Notes: a model not told the origin generated them from the sequence alone. A stretch of 64,000 bases of DNA from Dasania marina DSM 21967 (GCF_000373485.1 NZ_KB891586.1:262734-326733); one strand, 5' to 3'. Shown: positions 18,083 to 28,378, counted from the first letter of the stretch. Translations and numbers: made by a program.

Positions 18083-18550
18083 CTATCGATGATAAGGGTG
18101 GTTACCATTGATAGTCCACGCCCTATAAAGTTGCTCGGCTAATAATATACGTACCAAGGGGTGAGGCATAGTGAGGGCCGATAAAGACCATTTTTTTTGC
18201 GCTAAGGCTAGGCACTCCGGCGCCAAACCATCGGGCCCACCTATTAATAAGCTGATGTTGCTACCGCTTTGCTGCCAGTCGCTAAGCTCGGCGGCCAGCT
18301 GTTCGGTGCTCCAGGCCTTACCCAGCACGTCCAACGCCACCACGGTATCACCCTTACCTATGGCCGCCAGCATATGCTGGCCTTCGCTGTGTATGGCGCG
18401 CTGTATATCGGCGCCTTTACCGCGCTTACCCAAAGGCAGCTCTTTAAACTCTAGCTTGAGCTCAGGGGGCAGGCGCTTTTGGTATTCATGTACACCCTGC
18501 GCTACCCAGCTGGGCATTTTGGTGCCTACGGCAATAATCCGTAAACGCAT
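18083..18550 (-). CDS. rlmH: 23S rRNA pseudouridine1915 N3-methyltransferase
   Basis: SPOUT-class methyltransferase that methylates pseudouridine 1915 in 23S rRNA of assembled ribosomes. It has 155 residues. The SAM-binding knot region includes [15 protein letters not shown] and the C-terminal [21 protein letters not shown] is diagnostic. The ATG overlaps the rsfS stop (TAATG), indicating coupling. Confidence 0.97.
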   Translation of the reverse strand: MRLRIIAVGTKMPSWVAQGVHEYQKRLPPELKLEFKELPLGKRGKGADIQRAIHSEGQHMLAAIGKGDTVVALDVLGKAWSTEQLAAELSDWQQSGSNISLLIGGPDGLAPECLALAQKKWSLSALTMPHPLVRILLAEQLYRAWTINGNHPYHR

Positions 18551-18882
18551 TAAGCCGGCACAGACCAGAGTTTTTCCAGTTCATAAAAGTTGCGCGCTTC
18601 TTCTAACATCACGTGTACTACTACGTCGCCAAAATCGACAAGTACCCAGTCAGAACCACTATTGCCTTCTACGCTTAGCGCTTGTAGGCCTTGTTTTTTC
18701 AGCTCGAGGTAAACATTATCGGCCAACGATTTTACGTGGCGACTCGAGCTGCCGGTACACACCAGCATATAGTCAGTAACGTTGGTTAGGCCTTGCACAT
18801 CCAAGCTGACGATGTCTTTGCCCTTAAGGTCATCCAAGGCTTCAAAGGCGGCGTCTTTAATGGTTTCGGCAGTAAACTTCAT
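18550..18882 (-). CDS. rsfS: Ribosomal silencing factor RsfS
   Basis: Binds ribosomal protein uL14 and blocks subunit joining in starvation. It has 110 residues matching the RsfS/Iojap family: [24 protein letters not shown], then [17 protein letters not shown] and a C-terminal YELEKLW. It lies in the nadD-rsfS-rlmH series. Confidence 0.96.
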   Translation of the reverse strand: MKFTAETIKDAAFEALDDLKGKDIVSLDVQGLTNVTDYMLVCTGSSSRHVKSLADNVYLELKKQGLQALSVEGNSGSDWVLVDFGDVVVHVMLEEARNFYELEKLWSVPA

Positions 18883-18927
18883 GGTTGTTCTTTCCTGTTG
18901 TGGGTATAAGCAGCATGGCGAATAAGT

Positions 18928-19602
18928 TCACTCGCTGCGGTACAGCTGATGCTGCTCTATATAGTCTAAAACGGTATCCGGTAAGTACTGACTTACCGGC
19001 TGGCCCTGGCTCAGCGCCTGCCGTATGGCGGTAGCTGATATAGGGTAAGGGGTGAGCGTTTGCAGTAACACCCGCCCTGAAGCTTGTTGCAATAATTGTG
19101 ACGGTGACGCCACCTTGTGCCGCGCTAACAGCTCTGCCACAGGCCCTTGCGTCACTAGGCTAGCCTCTGGCCTGGCCATCACAATAATGTGGGCATAGTC
19201 CAGCAGCTCCTGCCAACGATGCCAGCTATCCAAGTGGTTAAAGGCATCCACGCCCATTAGCCAACACAACACCACCTGCTCACCGTATTCGCGGCGCAGC
19301 GCTATAAGCGTGTCGATGGTATAGGATAGTTGATCGCGTTGTAGCTCACGATCATCAACACTAAGCCCGTCCAAGCCCGCTATAGCCAGCTCTACCATGG
19401 CCAAGCGCTGCTGGCTACTCACCCCGGGGCTGGCCCTGTGTGGCGGCCTATGACAGGGGATAAATTTCAACTCATCGGCCGCCAACACCTCCTTTAGCTC
19501 TTGCGCCGAACGCAGGTGGCCAAGGTGTATGGGGTCGAAAGTACCGCCCAATAAAGCAATCACAGCTTGTGGATTAGTCAAAACAGACGGCTCGCTAGGC
19601 AT
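18928..19602 (-). CDS. nadD: Nicotinate-nucleotide adenylyltransferase
   Basis: Adenylylates nicotinate mononucleotide in NAD biosynthesis. It has 224 residues, with the nucleotidyltransferase motif GGTFDPIHLGHL near residue 18 and the C-terminal ISATAIR motif (S-x-T-x-x-R). The start codon overlaps the proA stop (TAATG). Confidence 0.96.
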   Translation of the reverse strand: MPSEPSVLTNPQAVIALLGGTFDPIHLGHLRSAQELKEVLAADELKFIPCHRPPHRASPGVSSQQRLAMVELAIAGLDGLSVDDRELQRDQLSYTIDTLIALRREYGEQVVLCWLMGVDAFNHLDSWHRWQELLDYAHIIVMARPEASLVTQGPVAELLARHKVASPSQLLQQASGRVLLQTLTPYPISATAIRQALSQGQPVSQYLPDTVLDYIEQHQLYRSE

Positions 19603-20858
19603 TATTGACGTATATGGCCATCACCAAATACGACATACTTTTGCGAGGTTAGGCCCTCTAAACCCACTGGCCCACGGGCGTGAATTTTATCGGTAGAAAT
19701 GCCTATTTCAGCACCCAAACCGTATTCAAAGCCATCGGCAAAACGAGTAGAGGCATTAATCATCACCGAGCTGGAATCCACTTCACGCATAAAACGGCGG
19801 CCACTGCTGTAGTCTTCGCTAATAATAGAATCGGTATGGTGTGAGCCATAATGATTTATATGCGCTATCGCCTCATCTAAACTAGCGACTATTTTGATGG
19901 CCAATATAGGCGCTAGGTATTCGCTACTCCAATCTTGCTCAGTGGCAACTAAAGCTTCGGGTAATATAGCGCGTGTTTTTTCGCAGCCGCGCAACTCCAC
20001 TTCTTTCTGCTGGTAGCCCTGCGACAGCAACGGCAATATTTGCTCGGCTACGGCCGCGTGTACCAATAACGTTTCCATGGTATTGCAGGTGCCGTAGCGG
20101 TGCGTTTTGGAATTAAGGGCGATATTGTAAGCCTTGTCTAAATCGGCAGCCTTATCGATGTAAACATGGCAGATACCGTCTAAATGCTTGATCACCGCAA
20201 CCTTGGCATCGCGCGCTACGCGCTCAATTAAACCTTTGCCACCACGGGGCACTATCACATCCACATATTCGGCCATGGTAATTAGCTCGCCTACAGCCGC
20301 CCGGTCGGTGGTGCTAACAACTTGCACCGCGGTTTCAGGTAAACCGGCCTCGACTAAGCCCTGCTTAATACAGTTAGCGATGGCTTGGTTAGATTCTATT
20401 GCTTCAGAACCACCGCGCAGAATGGTGGCGTTGCCCGATTTAATACAGAGGCTGGCCGCTTCTACTGTTACATTGGGGCGCGACTCGTAAATAATACCTA
20501 TCACACCTAAAGGCACCCGCATTTTGCCTACTTGTATGCCGGATGGGCGATAGCTAACCTCGCTCATCTCGCCTATGGGGTCACGTAACGAGGCCACCTG
20601 CTGTAGGCCTTCTATCATGTCGTCTATACGCTCAGAGCTAAGCTCTAGCCTGTCTAGTAAGGCGGCATCTAAATTATTGCTGCGACCATTTTCCATATCA
20701 ATAGCATTGGCGGCTAACAGGCTATCGCGAGCATTAGCCAGCGCTTTGGCGGTGGCCAGCAAAGCGGTATTTTTTAGTCCGGTATCGGCGGCGGCCATCA
20801 CGCGTGATGCTGCTCGCGCCTGCTGGCCTAACTCAACCATGTATGACTTTACGTCCAT
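19602..20858 (-). CDS. proA: Gamma-glutamyl phosphate reductase
   Basis: NADPH-dependent reduction of gamma-glutamyl phosphate to the semialdehyde in proline synthesis. It has 418 residues. The aldehyde-dehydrogenase-like catalytic Cys lies in [12 protein letters not shown] and the signature [21 protein letters not shown] is present near the C-terminus. It sits directly upstream of nadD as in Pseudomonas-type genomes; proB is not nearby. Confidence 0.97.
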   Translation of the reverse strand: MDVKSYMVELGQQARAASRVMAAADTGLKNTALLATAKALANARDSLLAANAIDMENGRSNNLDAALLDRLELSSERIDDMIEGLQQVASLRDPIGEMSEVSYRPSGIQVGKMRVPLGVIGIIYESRPNVTVEAASLCIKSGNATILRGGSEAIESNQAIANCIKQGLVEAGLPETAVQVVSTTDRAAVGELITMAEYVDVIVPRGGKGLIERVARDAKVAVIKHLDGICHVYIDKAADLDKAYNIALNSKTHRYGTCNTMETLLVHAAVAEQILPLLSQGYQQKEVELRGCEKTRAILPEALVATEQDWSSEYLAPILAIKIVASLDEAIAHINHYGSHHTDSIISEDYSSGRRFMREVDSSSVMINASTRFADGFEYGLGAEIGISTDKIHARGPVGLEGLTSQKYVVFGDGHIRQ

Positions 20859-20982
20859 TGCTAACTCAACCTATGGTGTTATCCGGCTATTACTAGCCCA
20901 ACTCAAAATTTGAGCGCCATTATACCTGATGAGCTAGAGGAAATAATCACTATATTGCAATGAGCAGGGCTGCTTGCGGCAA

Positions 20983-21570
20983 TCATTCCATGCCAGCCAA
21001 CAAATCCATTAAGCCTTCTAAGCGGGTGAGTGAATCTGAGGTTAACAACGAGTATTTAACTGACTCATCTATCGGTAGCAGCTGCGCCAGCACACAGCTT
21101 AGGCTCTCAACATCGTTAAGGTCGCTATCTATCTCCAAACTGGCTATATGCGGATGCTCTATTAATTGCGCCAATAGGTTTTTTAATTCAGCACTGTGCT
21201 GGGGTATAGGTATGATGGGCTCTGGCTCTATCCATGTGACCTCGGCCCGCCAGAGTTGATTTACCCGCTGCTCGGCCCGCTGTATACGGAATTTTTTTTG
21301 GCCCTCTATAACCACGACTAACAGACCATTATCTAGCGCATGCCAATCCACTATCTGCGCATAAGTGCCCACATCGGCCAGCTTAGTACCTTGCTGCTGG
21401 CTGGCCACACTGACCTCAGAACCCTGACGCAACCAAGTCACCCCAAAGCCACTATTGGTTTTGAGGCTATCCTTTACCAACTCTAAATAACGAGGCTCGA
21501 ATATTTGTAAGGGCATGCGCCCCCGTGGGAATAACACCGCTTTTAACGGGAATAATGGAATATTCTCCAT
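20983..21570 (-). CDS. LON substrate-binding-domain protein (peptidase S16, N-terminal domain only)
   Basis: A 195-residue stand-alone Lon N-terminal (PUA-like) domain, beginning IPLFPLKAVLFPRGRMPLQIFEPRY. It has neither the AAA+ nor the protease domain of Lon, so it is not a protease by itself. Such proteins are widespread and poorly characterised; a ligand- or substrate-binding role is plausible. It lies in a same-strand run between the cysteine-cluster protein and proA. Confidence 0.88.
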   Translation of the reverse strand: MENIPLFPLKAVLFPRGRMPLQIFEPRYLELVKDSLKTNSGFGVTWLRQGSEVSVASQQQGTKLADVGTYAQIVDWHALDNGLLVVVIEGQKKFRIQRAEQRVNQLWRAEVTWIEPEPIIPIPQHSAELKNLLAQLIEHPHIASLEIDSDLNDVESLSCVLAQLLPIDESVKYSLLTSDSLTRLEGLMDLLAGME

Positions 21571-21591
21571 AAACTGCCCCGATTACTGGGT

Positions 21592-21846
21592 TTAAGACTG
21601 CGTCGCTAACTCTAATACTGCTATTAAGTGTAATGCCTGTTCGCGGTTATCACCACATACGCTGGCATCGGCCTGAAACTGGTCACAGAGCGCGGGGCGC
21701 TGTGACTGGCCAAACAGCTTACAGAGATTATTTTCATCCAACTGTATACAGCGCACGCCGGCGGGTTTGCCCTGAGGCATACCGGGTATAGGTGTGTTGA
21801 TAGAGGGGGCTATGCAACAGGCGCCACAACCTAAGCGACACTCCAT
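21592..21846 (-). CDS. YkgJ-type cysteine cluster protein
   Basis: A small 84-residue protein with eight Cys residues, including C3 and C7-GAC-C11 in MECRLGCGACC and C33, C42, C54 and C63. The layout fits the YkgJ/zinc-or-iron-chelating cluster family (Pfam CxxCxxCC type). Function is unknown; the cysteines suggest a metal or Fe-S site. It lies 21 bp upstream of the LON-domain gene and 28 bp after the MMPL transporter. Confidence 0.82.
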   Translation of the reverse strand: MECRLGCGACCIAPSINTPIPGMPQGKPAGVRCIQLDENNLCKLFGQSQRPALCDQFQADASVCGDNREQALHLIAVLELATQS

Positions 21847-21874
21847 TATCCCTCCCCCATCACGACTAGCGCAT

Positions 21875-24448
21875 TCACGGTTTTTGTTCGGCTTCCGCGC
21901 CCAAGGGCTTAAAGGTGATAATCAGCTGCGGCAATAGTAATAGCGCGCCCATTAAGGCAGCAAACATGGCCGAGGCCGTTAGCAAGCCAAAATAAATACT
22001 GGGTTTAAAGTTAGACAAGGCCAATATTGAAAAACCTAACACTATAGTCACCGAGGTGTAATACATGGCTTGGCCAGTAGACGCATGACAGCGATACATG
22101 GTGGCCATATAGTTGCGATCTTTGGCAAACTCATCTTTAAAACGGTGTACATAATGGATGGTGTCATCCACCCCTATACCGATGGTAATGGCAGCGATAG
22201 TCACCGTCATAATATCCAGCGGTATACCAATAAGGCCCATGCCGCCTAGAACTAAGCTAGCCGCTAATAAGTTGGGGGCTATGGCCAGCAGCGCCATAGT
22301 CATAGAGCGAAACAACACCACAAACATCAGCATAATACCCAAAAACACCGCACCCAGAGTGAGTATTTGCGAGCGAAACAAGCTTTGCAGCATATTGTTA
22401 TACAGCACCAGCATGCCACTTAGGCGCACCTTATCCTCGGCAAAACCCAGTTCGTTAACGAGGTGCGACTTTATCTCTTTCATTAATTCATCGCGCTGCA
22501 AACTGCGACTGGTTTCTTTTACCCGTATGCTGATTCTAGCTTGGTCTATCTCTTCACTTAGATAAGGGGTAATGAGTAAATTTTGTACATCCTCGGGTAA
22601 TTTTTGCTGGATTAATGCCAGCTGTATATCATCGTAACCGGGTGCCAATAGCTCTAGCATTTTACCGGTGGTCGCTAATGACATGACCTTGCCGGTTTCA
22701 GGCAGGCCATCAATATAATCATGCGCCTGCTCTATGCGCGCCAAACCTGCGCGGGTAAACCAAGTGCTGGCACTCTCGGCAGCAGCACTGTCGCCGCCAA
22801 AACCGACATCATCGGCAAAAAAATCATCTTCAAAGCTCTCCTCAAAGCCATCATCACTTAAGGCCTCGGCTTGATCTTGTGAACTAGCATCTTCAGTGCC
22901 GGCAAATATAGGCCCACTATCCTCCGCATCAATAATAATCTCTAGCGGAATAGTGCCGCCCAATTGCTCATCAATAATCTCCATGCCCTGATAAATTTCA
23001 GTGGATTTTTTAAAGTAATCGATAAAACGATTTTCCACTTTTAATTGGCTTACCCCCCAAGCACTTAAGCCTGCCAAGAGCATTGAGGCTAGTAATACTT
23101 TGGCTTTATGATGCTCGGTTATTTTGGCAAACCACAAGGTCAAGCCTGCATCGTGAGTGTCTTCATCAGTTTTAGCCTTGCTTAATACCGGTTTTTTCAT
23201 TAACAGCATAATCGCCGGTAGTAACACAAAAGAGAGTATCAAGGCGGTGCTCACCCCCACTGTCATCATCCAACCAAAATCGATCACAGGCCGTATGCCA
23301 CTAACTACTAGCGAAGCAAAGGCCACGTTGGTCGTGAGTGTGGTATACAAACAGGGCCTAGCCATAAACTGGGTAGTTTTTGCGACTAACTGCTGCTGGC
23401 TGTCATCGGGATAGGCATGCAGCAGCTCACGGTAGCGAACAATTAAATGTATGGTGATGGATAGAGTAATAATTAATAGCAGGGCTACAAAATTGGATGA
23501 GATCACCGTCATGCGCCAATCCAGCCAGGTAATCAACCCCAACATAAACACCACTGTGGCGAAACAGGTCGCCAAAGGCACGATTACCCAACCAGGGCGT
23601 TTAAAAATAACCGCCATAATAAAAATAATAAACAACATAATGCCGCTGCCAAAGACCACCAAGTCGCTTTTGACAAAGGCAATCATGTCTACGGCTATCA
23701 TAGGTACGCCGCCTAAAAATAATTGCGCATTTCCCCTATAGCGATCCAGCACTGCCCGCACGTTAGCCACCATTTGCGCCTGCTGGTCATTAAAAATAAC
23801 TGCGTAGTCTCTAAACGTTTGCTCTGCTTGCTCTAATTGCAGCTGTTGTGCTTCTGTAAAGCCCGGCTTGTAAGAGAGCACGCGCAGATCATCCCGCGCA
23901 TTAAGCAGGGTAAAATAACGCTCATCGCGCTCTATATTGACTTGCAGGGCTGTGGTTTTGCTATCCTGACTGGTTAATAGATTTTTATAAATAGGGCTAG
24001 TGGTAAGCTCTTTACGGGCTAACTCTCTATCTAACTCTGGCATGCGCAGGTTCATGATGCCTTGACCGTTGGCAATACCCTCTAAGGTGGCCGGCGGACT
24101 TTGCAATAGCGGCACATCTAAAATGCTAACCACGGAGGTAATCTTGGCCAGATTCGCTAAATCCTTTTGCAGTGCATCCAATTGCGCCAATACCGCATCG
24201 GATAATAAATCCTGCTCGGGCGTATAGGTGACGACTAAATAGTCATCGGCACCATAGCGTTTATTAACTTCCCGAAAAAACTCTAAATCTTTATCACCTT
24301 CTAATACCAGCGAGTCGGCTGAGGCATCCAATTTAAAATTGGGTATGTGGCTGCAAAACCACAGCAGCACCGCCAAGGTAACTAACAGTGTGACTAAAGG
24401 CCGCTGTAGTATTAGCCGTTGATAAACCGAAAATAGACGCTGTTGCAT
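21875..24448 (-). CDS. RND superfamily MMPL transporter
   Basis: A large inner-membrane exporter with the two-repeat RND topology: one N-terminal helix, a periplasmic loop, five to six helices, a second loop and six more helices. It has 857 residues from the ATG at 24448; a GTG three codons upstream is the alternative start. The MMPL-type hallmark GIGVDDTIHYVHRFKDE is near the C-terminus. The second periplasmic loop has an unusual Asp/Glu/Ser-rich insert (about residues 505-555). Relatives move lipids, hopanoids or outer-membrane precursors; the substrate here is unknown and no adaptor or outer-membrane gene is adjacent. Confidence 0.88.
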   Translation of the reverse strand: MQQRLFSVYQRLILQRPLVTLLVTLAVLLWFCSHIPNFKLDASADSLVLEGDKDLEFFREVNKRYGADDYLVVTYTPEQDLLSDAVLAQLDALQKDLANLAKITSVVSILDVPLLQSPPATLEGIANGQGIMNLRMPELDRELARKELTTSPIYKNLLTSQDSKTTALQVNIERDERYFTLLNARDDLRVLSYKPGFTEAQQLQLEQAEQTFRDYAVIFNDQQAQMVANVRAVLDRYRGNAQLFLGGVPMIAVDMIAFVKSDLVVFGSGIMLFIIFIMAVIFKRPGWVIVPLATCFATVVFMLGLITWLDWRMTVISSNFVALLLIITLSITIHLIVRYRELLHAYPDDSQQQLVAKTTQFMARPCLYTTLTTNVAFASLVVSGIRPVIDFGWMMTVGVSTALILSFVLLPAIMLLMKKPVLSKAKTDEDTHDAGLTLWFAKITEHHKAKVLLASMLLAGLSAWGVSQLKVENRFIDYFKKSTEIYQGMEIIDEQLGGTIPLEIIIDAEDSGPIFAGTEDASSQDQAEALSDDGFEESFEDDFFADDVGFGGDSAAAESASTWFTRAGLARIEQAHDYIDGLPETGKVMSLATTGKMLELLAPGYDDIQLALIQQKLPEDVQNLLITPYLSEEIDQARISIRVKETSRSLQRDELMKEIKSHLVNELGFAEDKVRLSGMLVLYNNMLQSLFRSQILTLGAVFLGIMLMFVVLFRSMTMALLAIAPNLLAASLVLGGMGLIGIPLDIMTVTIAAITIGIGVDDTIHYVHRFKDEFAKDRNYMATMYRCHASTGQAMYYTSVTIVLGFSILALSNFKPSIYFGLLTASAMFAALMGALLLLPQLIITFKPLGAEAEQKP

Positions 24449-24484
24449 GCCTGTCACTATCCTTAAAAAACCATAGAAGTTATT

Positions 24485-25858
24485 TTATTGCTGTAAAGCG
24501 CTGACTAATTTTTGATGTATGCCAGCAAAGCCACCATTGCTCATAATCACAATTTGCTCACCAGGCTGCACGCTATTAACGACCTCAGTAATAATATGAT
24601 CTATATTTTGATTCACGCTGGCCCTACCCTGACTGGCTGCTACTACCGACTCAAGGCTCCAGTCTAAGCCCGGAGGCTGATACCAAATAACACGGTCGGC
24701 CTGCTGGGTGGCATTGGCTAATTTGGCTAAATGCGCACCCATACGCATAGTATTTGAGCGTGGCTCTATGATGGCGGTGATTTTTTGCTGGCCCACCTTG
24801 GCGCGCAATCCCGCTAAAGTCGTAGCAATTGCGGTGGGGTGATGCGCAAAGTCATCGTAAACGGCAATCCCGTTAACCTCGGCTAATAATTCCATACGCC
24901 GTTTCACACCCTGAAACCGGCTAAGCGCTTGCGCGGCTATGTCGGGGCTAACGCCTACATGCCTAGCAGCCGCCATCGCCGATAAAGCGTTGGCAACATT
25001 ATGTTGGCCGCTGTGCGCCCAATTAACAGTCGCCGCCAATTCGTTATCCAACAGCACATTAAACACGCTGCCGTCAGGCTGTTGCAGTGAAGCCGACCAA
25101 CCTTTATCTAAAGCCTTACCCGTCGAGGTCGCTGAGGTATAGACCCGCTCTGACCATAGACCCTGCTTTAATACCGCTTCCAAGCTCTCGGTATGCGCCG
25201 GCAGTATCACCTGGCCATTACTGGCTATGGTGCGGATGAGATGATGAAATTGTTTTTGTATAGCGGCTAGGTCATCGAAGATATCGGCGTGATCAAACTC
25301 TAAATTGTTCAGCACCGCCGTGCGCGGCCGGTAATGAATAAATTTAGAACGCTTATCAAAAAAGGCACAGTCGTATTCATCAGCCTCTATAACAAAAAAA
25401 GGCGACTCCCCTAAACGCGCCGACACGCCAAAATCAGCAGGTACGCCACCAATTAAATACCCGGGGCTCATCTTGGCGTAGTCTAAAATCCACGCCAGCA
25501 TACTGGCGGTACTGGTTTTGCCATGGGTTCCGGCACAGGCCAACACCCAACGATCTTGTAATAAATGTTCGGATAACCACTGCGGGCCAGACGTGTATTT
25601 AAGCCCCTGCGCCAGCATGTATTCTATCGCGGGGTTACCTCTGGACATGGCATTACCCACCACCACCAAATCGGGGGCGGGATCTAACTGGGCCGGATCG
25701 TAGCCCTCGGTTAAGCTAATACCCTGCTCTTGCAGTTGGGTACTCATGGGCGGGTAAACATTGGCATCTGAGCCAGAAACGGTATGGCCTAGCTGGCGGG
25801 CCAAAATGGCTAAGCCGCCCATAAAGGTGCCGCAGATACCCAAAATATGGATATGCAT
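24485..25858 (-). CDS. mpl: UDP-N-acetylmuramate:L-alanyl-gamma-D-glutamyl-meso-diaminopimelate ligase
   Basis: Mur-ligase family enzyme that reattaches recycled tripeptide to UDP-MurNAc. It has 457 residues. It has the N-terminal Rossmann start MHIHILGICGTFMGGLA, the ATP-binding loop CAGTHGKTSTAS, the central FFVIEADEYDCAFFDKRSKF motif characteristic of Mpl rather than MurC, and YDDFAHHPTAI. It is first of a long minus-strand run. Confidence 0.96.
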   Translation of the reverse strand: MHIHILGICGTFMGGLAILARQLGHTVSGSDANVYPPMSTQLQEQGISLTEGYDPAQLDPAPDLVVVGNAMSRGNPAIEYMLAQGLKYTSGPQWLSEHLLQDRWVLACAGTHGKTSTASMLAWILDYAKMSPGYLIGGVPADFGVSARLGESPFFVIEADEYDCAFFDKRSKFIHYRPRTAVLNNLEFDHADIFDDLAAIQKQFHHLIRTIASNGQVILPAHTESLEAVLKQGLWSERVYTSATSTGKALDKGWSASLQQPDGSVFNVLLDNELAATVNWAHSGQHNVANALSAMAAARHVGVSPDIAAQALSRFQGVKRRMELLAEVNGIAVYDDFAHHPTAIATTLAGLRAKVGQQKITAIIEPRSNTMRMGAHLAKLANATQQADRVIWYQPPGLDWSLESVVAASQGRASVNQNIDHIITEVVNSVQPGEQIVIMSNGGFAGIHQKLVSALQQ

Positions 25859-25932
25859 TTCTGTCCTTAAATGATTTTTATTGCGCGGATAGTATCATTG
25901 CAGTTTGCTGAAACCCAGCACTAAGGCAGTGC

Positions 25933-26211
25933 TTAGCCATCACTGTCGACATACTCTAAACCTATGCCATCTTTATCGCAGCGAGCGATACGCATTTTCA
26001 CCACTGGGGCGTCGCCATCCCCCATACCTTGCACCTGCACATTGACTATCTCGCCTATGGCGGGCATGGGATTACCTTCGGAAAGTATAAATGCCCCAGA
26101 CTCAGAAATATCACTGGTGTGGGTTGCTACCTCCCCCACCTCTGGGTGTGTCACTTTTACCTCAGCACGAAACTTGGTACGTAGGTCTCGTCTTTTATCT
26201 GAATCCGTCAT
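25933..26211 (-). CDS. PilZ domain protein
   Basis: A single-domain PilZ protein, about 92 residues from the ATG at 26211 (an in-frame GTG at 26241 would add ten residues). The cyclic-di-GMP binding pattern is visible: an Arg-rich start (DKRRDLRTKF) and D-x-S-x-x-G in TSDISESGAF, so it probably binds c-di-GMP. Its output partner is unknown. It is divergent from ppa. Confidence 0.88.
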   Translation of the reverse strand: MTDSDKRRDLRTKFRAEVKVTHPEVGEVATHTSDISESGAFILSEGNPMPAIGEIVNVQVQGMGDGDAPVVKMRIARCDKDGIGLEYVDSDG

Positions 26212-26414
26212 AATAAACCCTATATTATTGTTATCACCCACAGATCTAAGCCGCTAGGTTAGCATAAGCTTCTGATTCAAGCATTGGTATTCAGCGCCGC
26301 TCAGTTTATAATCGCAGATCAATTTTTTAGGCCACTACGTATTAGCTTCTCGGCTAAGCCCCTATTAACGGCACTAATTGTTAAACCATTAACCCTAATT
26401 GGAATGCAGCAACC

Positions 26415-26945
26415 ATGAGCTACAACAAAATCCCAGCAGGTAAAGACCTACCCAATGATATCTATGTCGCTATAGAGATTCCAGCCAACCACGCCCCCAT
26501 TAAGTATGAGATCGACAAAGATATGGATTGCTTATTGGTTGACCGCTTTATGGCTACACCTATGTTTTATCCTGCCAACTATGGCTACATCCCTGAAACT
26601 TTATCAGAAGATGGCGACGCATTAGATGTATTAGTGGTTACCCCCTACCCCGTCGCCCCTGGCTCAGTAATACGCTCGCGCCCTATAGGCATTTTAAACA
26701 TGAGCGATGAAGCAGGCCAAGACGCCAAACTACTAGCGGTACCACACGACAAACTCTCTACACTCTATAAAGATGTACAAGAGATAGCCGATTTACCCGA
26801 ATTGCTCATTAAACAAATCGAACATTTCTTTGAAAACTACAAAGACCTAGAAGTCGGCAAGTGGGTAAAAATAGAGGGTTGGGATAACGCCGCTGCCGCT
26901 AAAGCTGAGATCATCAAAGCCAAAGCCGCTTATGATAATGCCTAG
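26415..26945 (+). CDS. ppa: Inorganic pyrophosphatase (family I)
   Basis: Hydrolyses pyrophosphate to orthophosphate in the cytoplasm. It has 176 residues, the standard bacterial length. The signature [10 protein letters not shown] with the metal-binding aspartates is present, along with [13 protein letters not shown] and the C-terminal [10 protein letters not shown]. It has its own promoter region and is followed by a strong terminator. Confidence 0.97.
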   Translation: MSYNKIPAGKDLPNDIYVAIEIPANHAPIKYEIDKDMDCLLVDRFMATPMFYPANYGYIPETLSEDGDALDVLVVTPYPVAPGSVIRSRPIGILNMSDEAGQDAKLLAVPHDKLSTLYKDVQEIADLPELLIKQIEHFFENYKDLEVGKWVKIEGWDNAAAAKAEIIKAKAAYDNA

Positions 26946-26960
26946 ACATAAGACATAACG

Positions 26961-27003
26961 TAGACATAAAAAAACCAGGCACTGCCTGGTTTTTTTATGT
27001 CTA
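26961..27003. terminator. Bidirectional terminator between ppa and the convergent unknown gene
   Basis: A perfect 21-bp inverted repeat (26961-26981 with 26983-27003) has a GC core CCAGGC/GCCTGG flanked by A7 and T7. It can terminate transcription from both sides. Confidence 0.95.
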
Positions 27004-27021
27004 CTATTAATACAATTAACA

Positions 27022-27498
27022 TTAGGCCGTTTTAGGTTTACTGATAAGCAATTTTTGATAGAGCTTGGTGTTTTTGCGTATCGCCTTATGCTTGGAATAG
27101 GTATCAATTGCTTTTTTCCAAGCCTCCTGCTCACCATGAGCATTAACGGAAAAACTGGTGCAGACTATTTTCTGCTTAATTTCCGACGATATACCCACCT
27201 GGAAGATAGGCGTAATGGTGCCGCTTTTTTCGGTTTTTAATAAATAGCTAATACCCTTGATAGTGCCATCGGCATTAAAACAACGATCCGCCTTTAATTG
27301 CTGCTTGGTTTTTTGTTGTAGTTCAGCAAGCTCCTTATCCCTATCAAAAGCATCTTGTTCAACCCGCCTCTTATGCCTACCTTCTAGGCGCATACCTTCG
27401 CTTTTTAAGGAATAGTATTCCTGAAATAAAGCACCATTAATCGTTCGTCGTACACGATAGCCATAAAAGGCCTCATTATCTATTAACTTTACACTCAA
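27022..27498 (-). CDS. Unknown protein with AP2-like repeats
   Basis: 158 residues, no firm family assignment. It starts with TTG at 27498, supported by AGAGG five bases upstream. Two segments have the feel of AP2/integrase-type DNA-binding beta-hairpins: YGYRVRRTINGALFQEYYSL with a following charged helix (about 10-65), and TPIFQVGISSEIKQK with FSVNAHGEQEAWKKAIDTY (about 95-135). The protein is very basic and coiled-coil-like in between. AP2-like assignment is inference from pattern. It is monocistronic, convergent with ppa, and its composition is AT-richer than its neighbours. Confidence 0.65.
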   Translation of the reverse strand: MSVKLIDNEAFYGYRVRRTINGALFQEYYSLKSEGMRLEGRHKRRVEQDAFDRDKELAELQQKTKQQLKADRCFNADGTIKGISYLLKTEKSGTITPIFQVGISSEIKQKIVCTSFSVNAHGEQEAWKKAIDTYSKHKAIRKNTKLYQKLLISKPKTA

Positions 27499-27664
27499 AA
27501 TAACCTCTTTACTCTACCTAGTGCAGAGAGAAATGCCGCATCCGTGACGTATTTATTATTTAAGCTGAGTTTCAACTCAACGTTTTACAAACTTCGCTAA
27601 TGTATAGAAAACATCTATAGCTTTACAAGAGATTAAGTTCACAATAAAAAAATATAAGAAAAAT

Positions 27665-28378
27665 TTACTTAAAAATAAACTGGCAAGACTCAGGATAACA
27701 GTCTACCGGCACATCAATATAGCGAGACTTAATCAATGGCAAATTATCTAGCACGGTTTCTTTTAGCAACATATCGCAGCTCTCGCAGCATAGCCGAATC
27801 GCCTCTAGGCTTAACGCTTTTTGATAATGCGCCGCAATAGGCCCATAGCTTAAGTGCCAACGTTCGGGCGCAACCCCGCCACGATCATGATTATAGGGCC
27901 GGAAAAAACCCAGTTCAGGTTCGGCCACCAATAGCTCATCCAGCCATTGGTGCAAGGCATAAAAGGGGCCTCCAACACTCACTTCAGCCAAAGACAACTG
28001 CAGCTGATAACCCGGCTCTATGGCTGCCCTATCATAAACATCTATATCGGTGCCCCAGTGGTGCCTAGAAGCCCCTGGCAAGGCCGACCAGCGCAGCACC
28101 GCCTCTAACTGTTGCCAGGCACTCAGACCCTGCAAACTTAAAAGTTGATTATGGCTATCGTACACCGGCCTATTACCACTCAGCTTGGCATTCCATATCG
28201 TCAGCTGGCGCTCATGGCTTCTATAAGCACTAGCCACCGCCAAATCAAAGCCCGCAGCCTTGGCCCTGTCCTGCAAGCGGGTAAACGCCGTGATAACACC
28301 TTTATGCATAGGCGCCTCAGCGGTATCGTAATCTATATTCTGGTCACTTTGACCCAGTAAGCTAGCTATTTCCGTCAT
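27665..28378 (-). CDS. M15B family D-alanyl-D-alanine carboxypeptidase (VanY-like)
   Basis: Zinc peptidase fold of 237 residues from the ATG at 28378. An upstream ORF extension overlaps the divergent gene's promoter and adds unconserved residues, so I rejected it. Zinc-site motifs are SRHHWGTDIDVYD (S-x-H-x-x-G-x-D-x-D) and PERWHLSY (E-x-W-H). AYRSHERQLTIWNAK is the typical substrate-loop region. No signal peptide is visible from this start, so it may act on cytoplasmic or recycled muropeptides; a LdcB/DacB-like role is also possible. It is divergent from the TfoX-C gene. Confidence 0.85.
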   Translation of the reverse strand: MTEIASLLGQSDQNIDYDTAEAPMHKGVITAFTRLQDRAKAAGFDLAVASAYRSHERQLTIWNAKLSGNRPVYDSHNQLLSLQGLSAWQQLEAVLRWSALPGASRHHWGTDIDVYDRAAIEPGYQLQLSLAEVSVGGPFYALHQWLDELLVAEPELGFFRPYNHDRGGVAPERWHLSYGPIAAHYQKALSLEAIRLCCESCDMLLKETVLDNLPLIKSRYIDVPVDCYPESCQFIFK

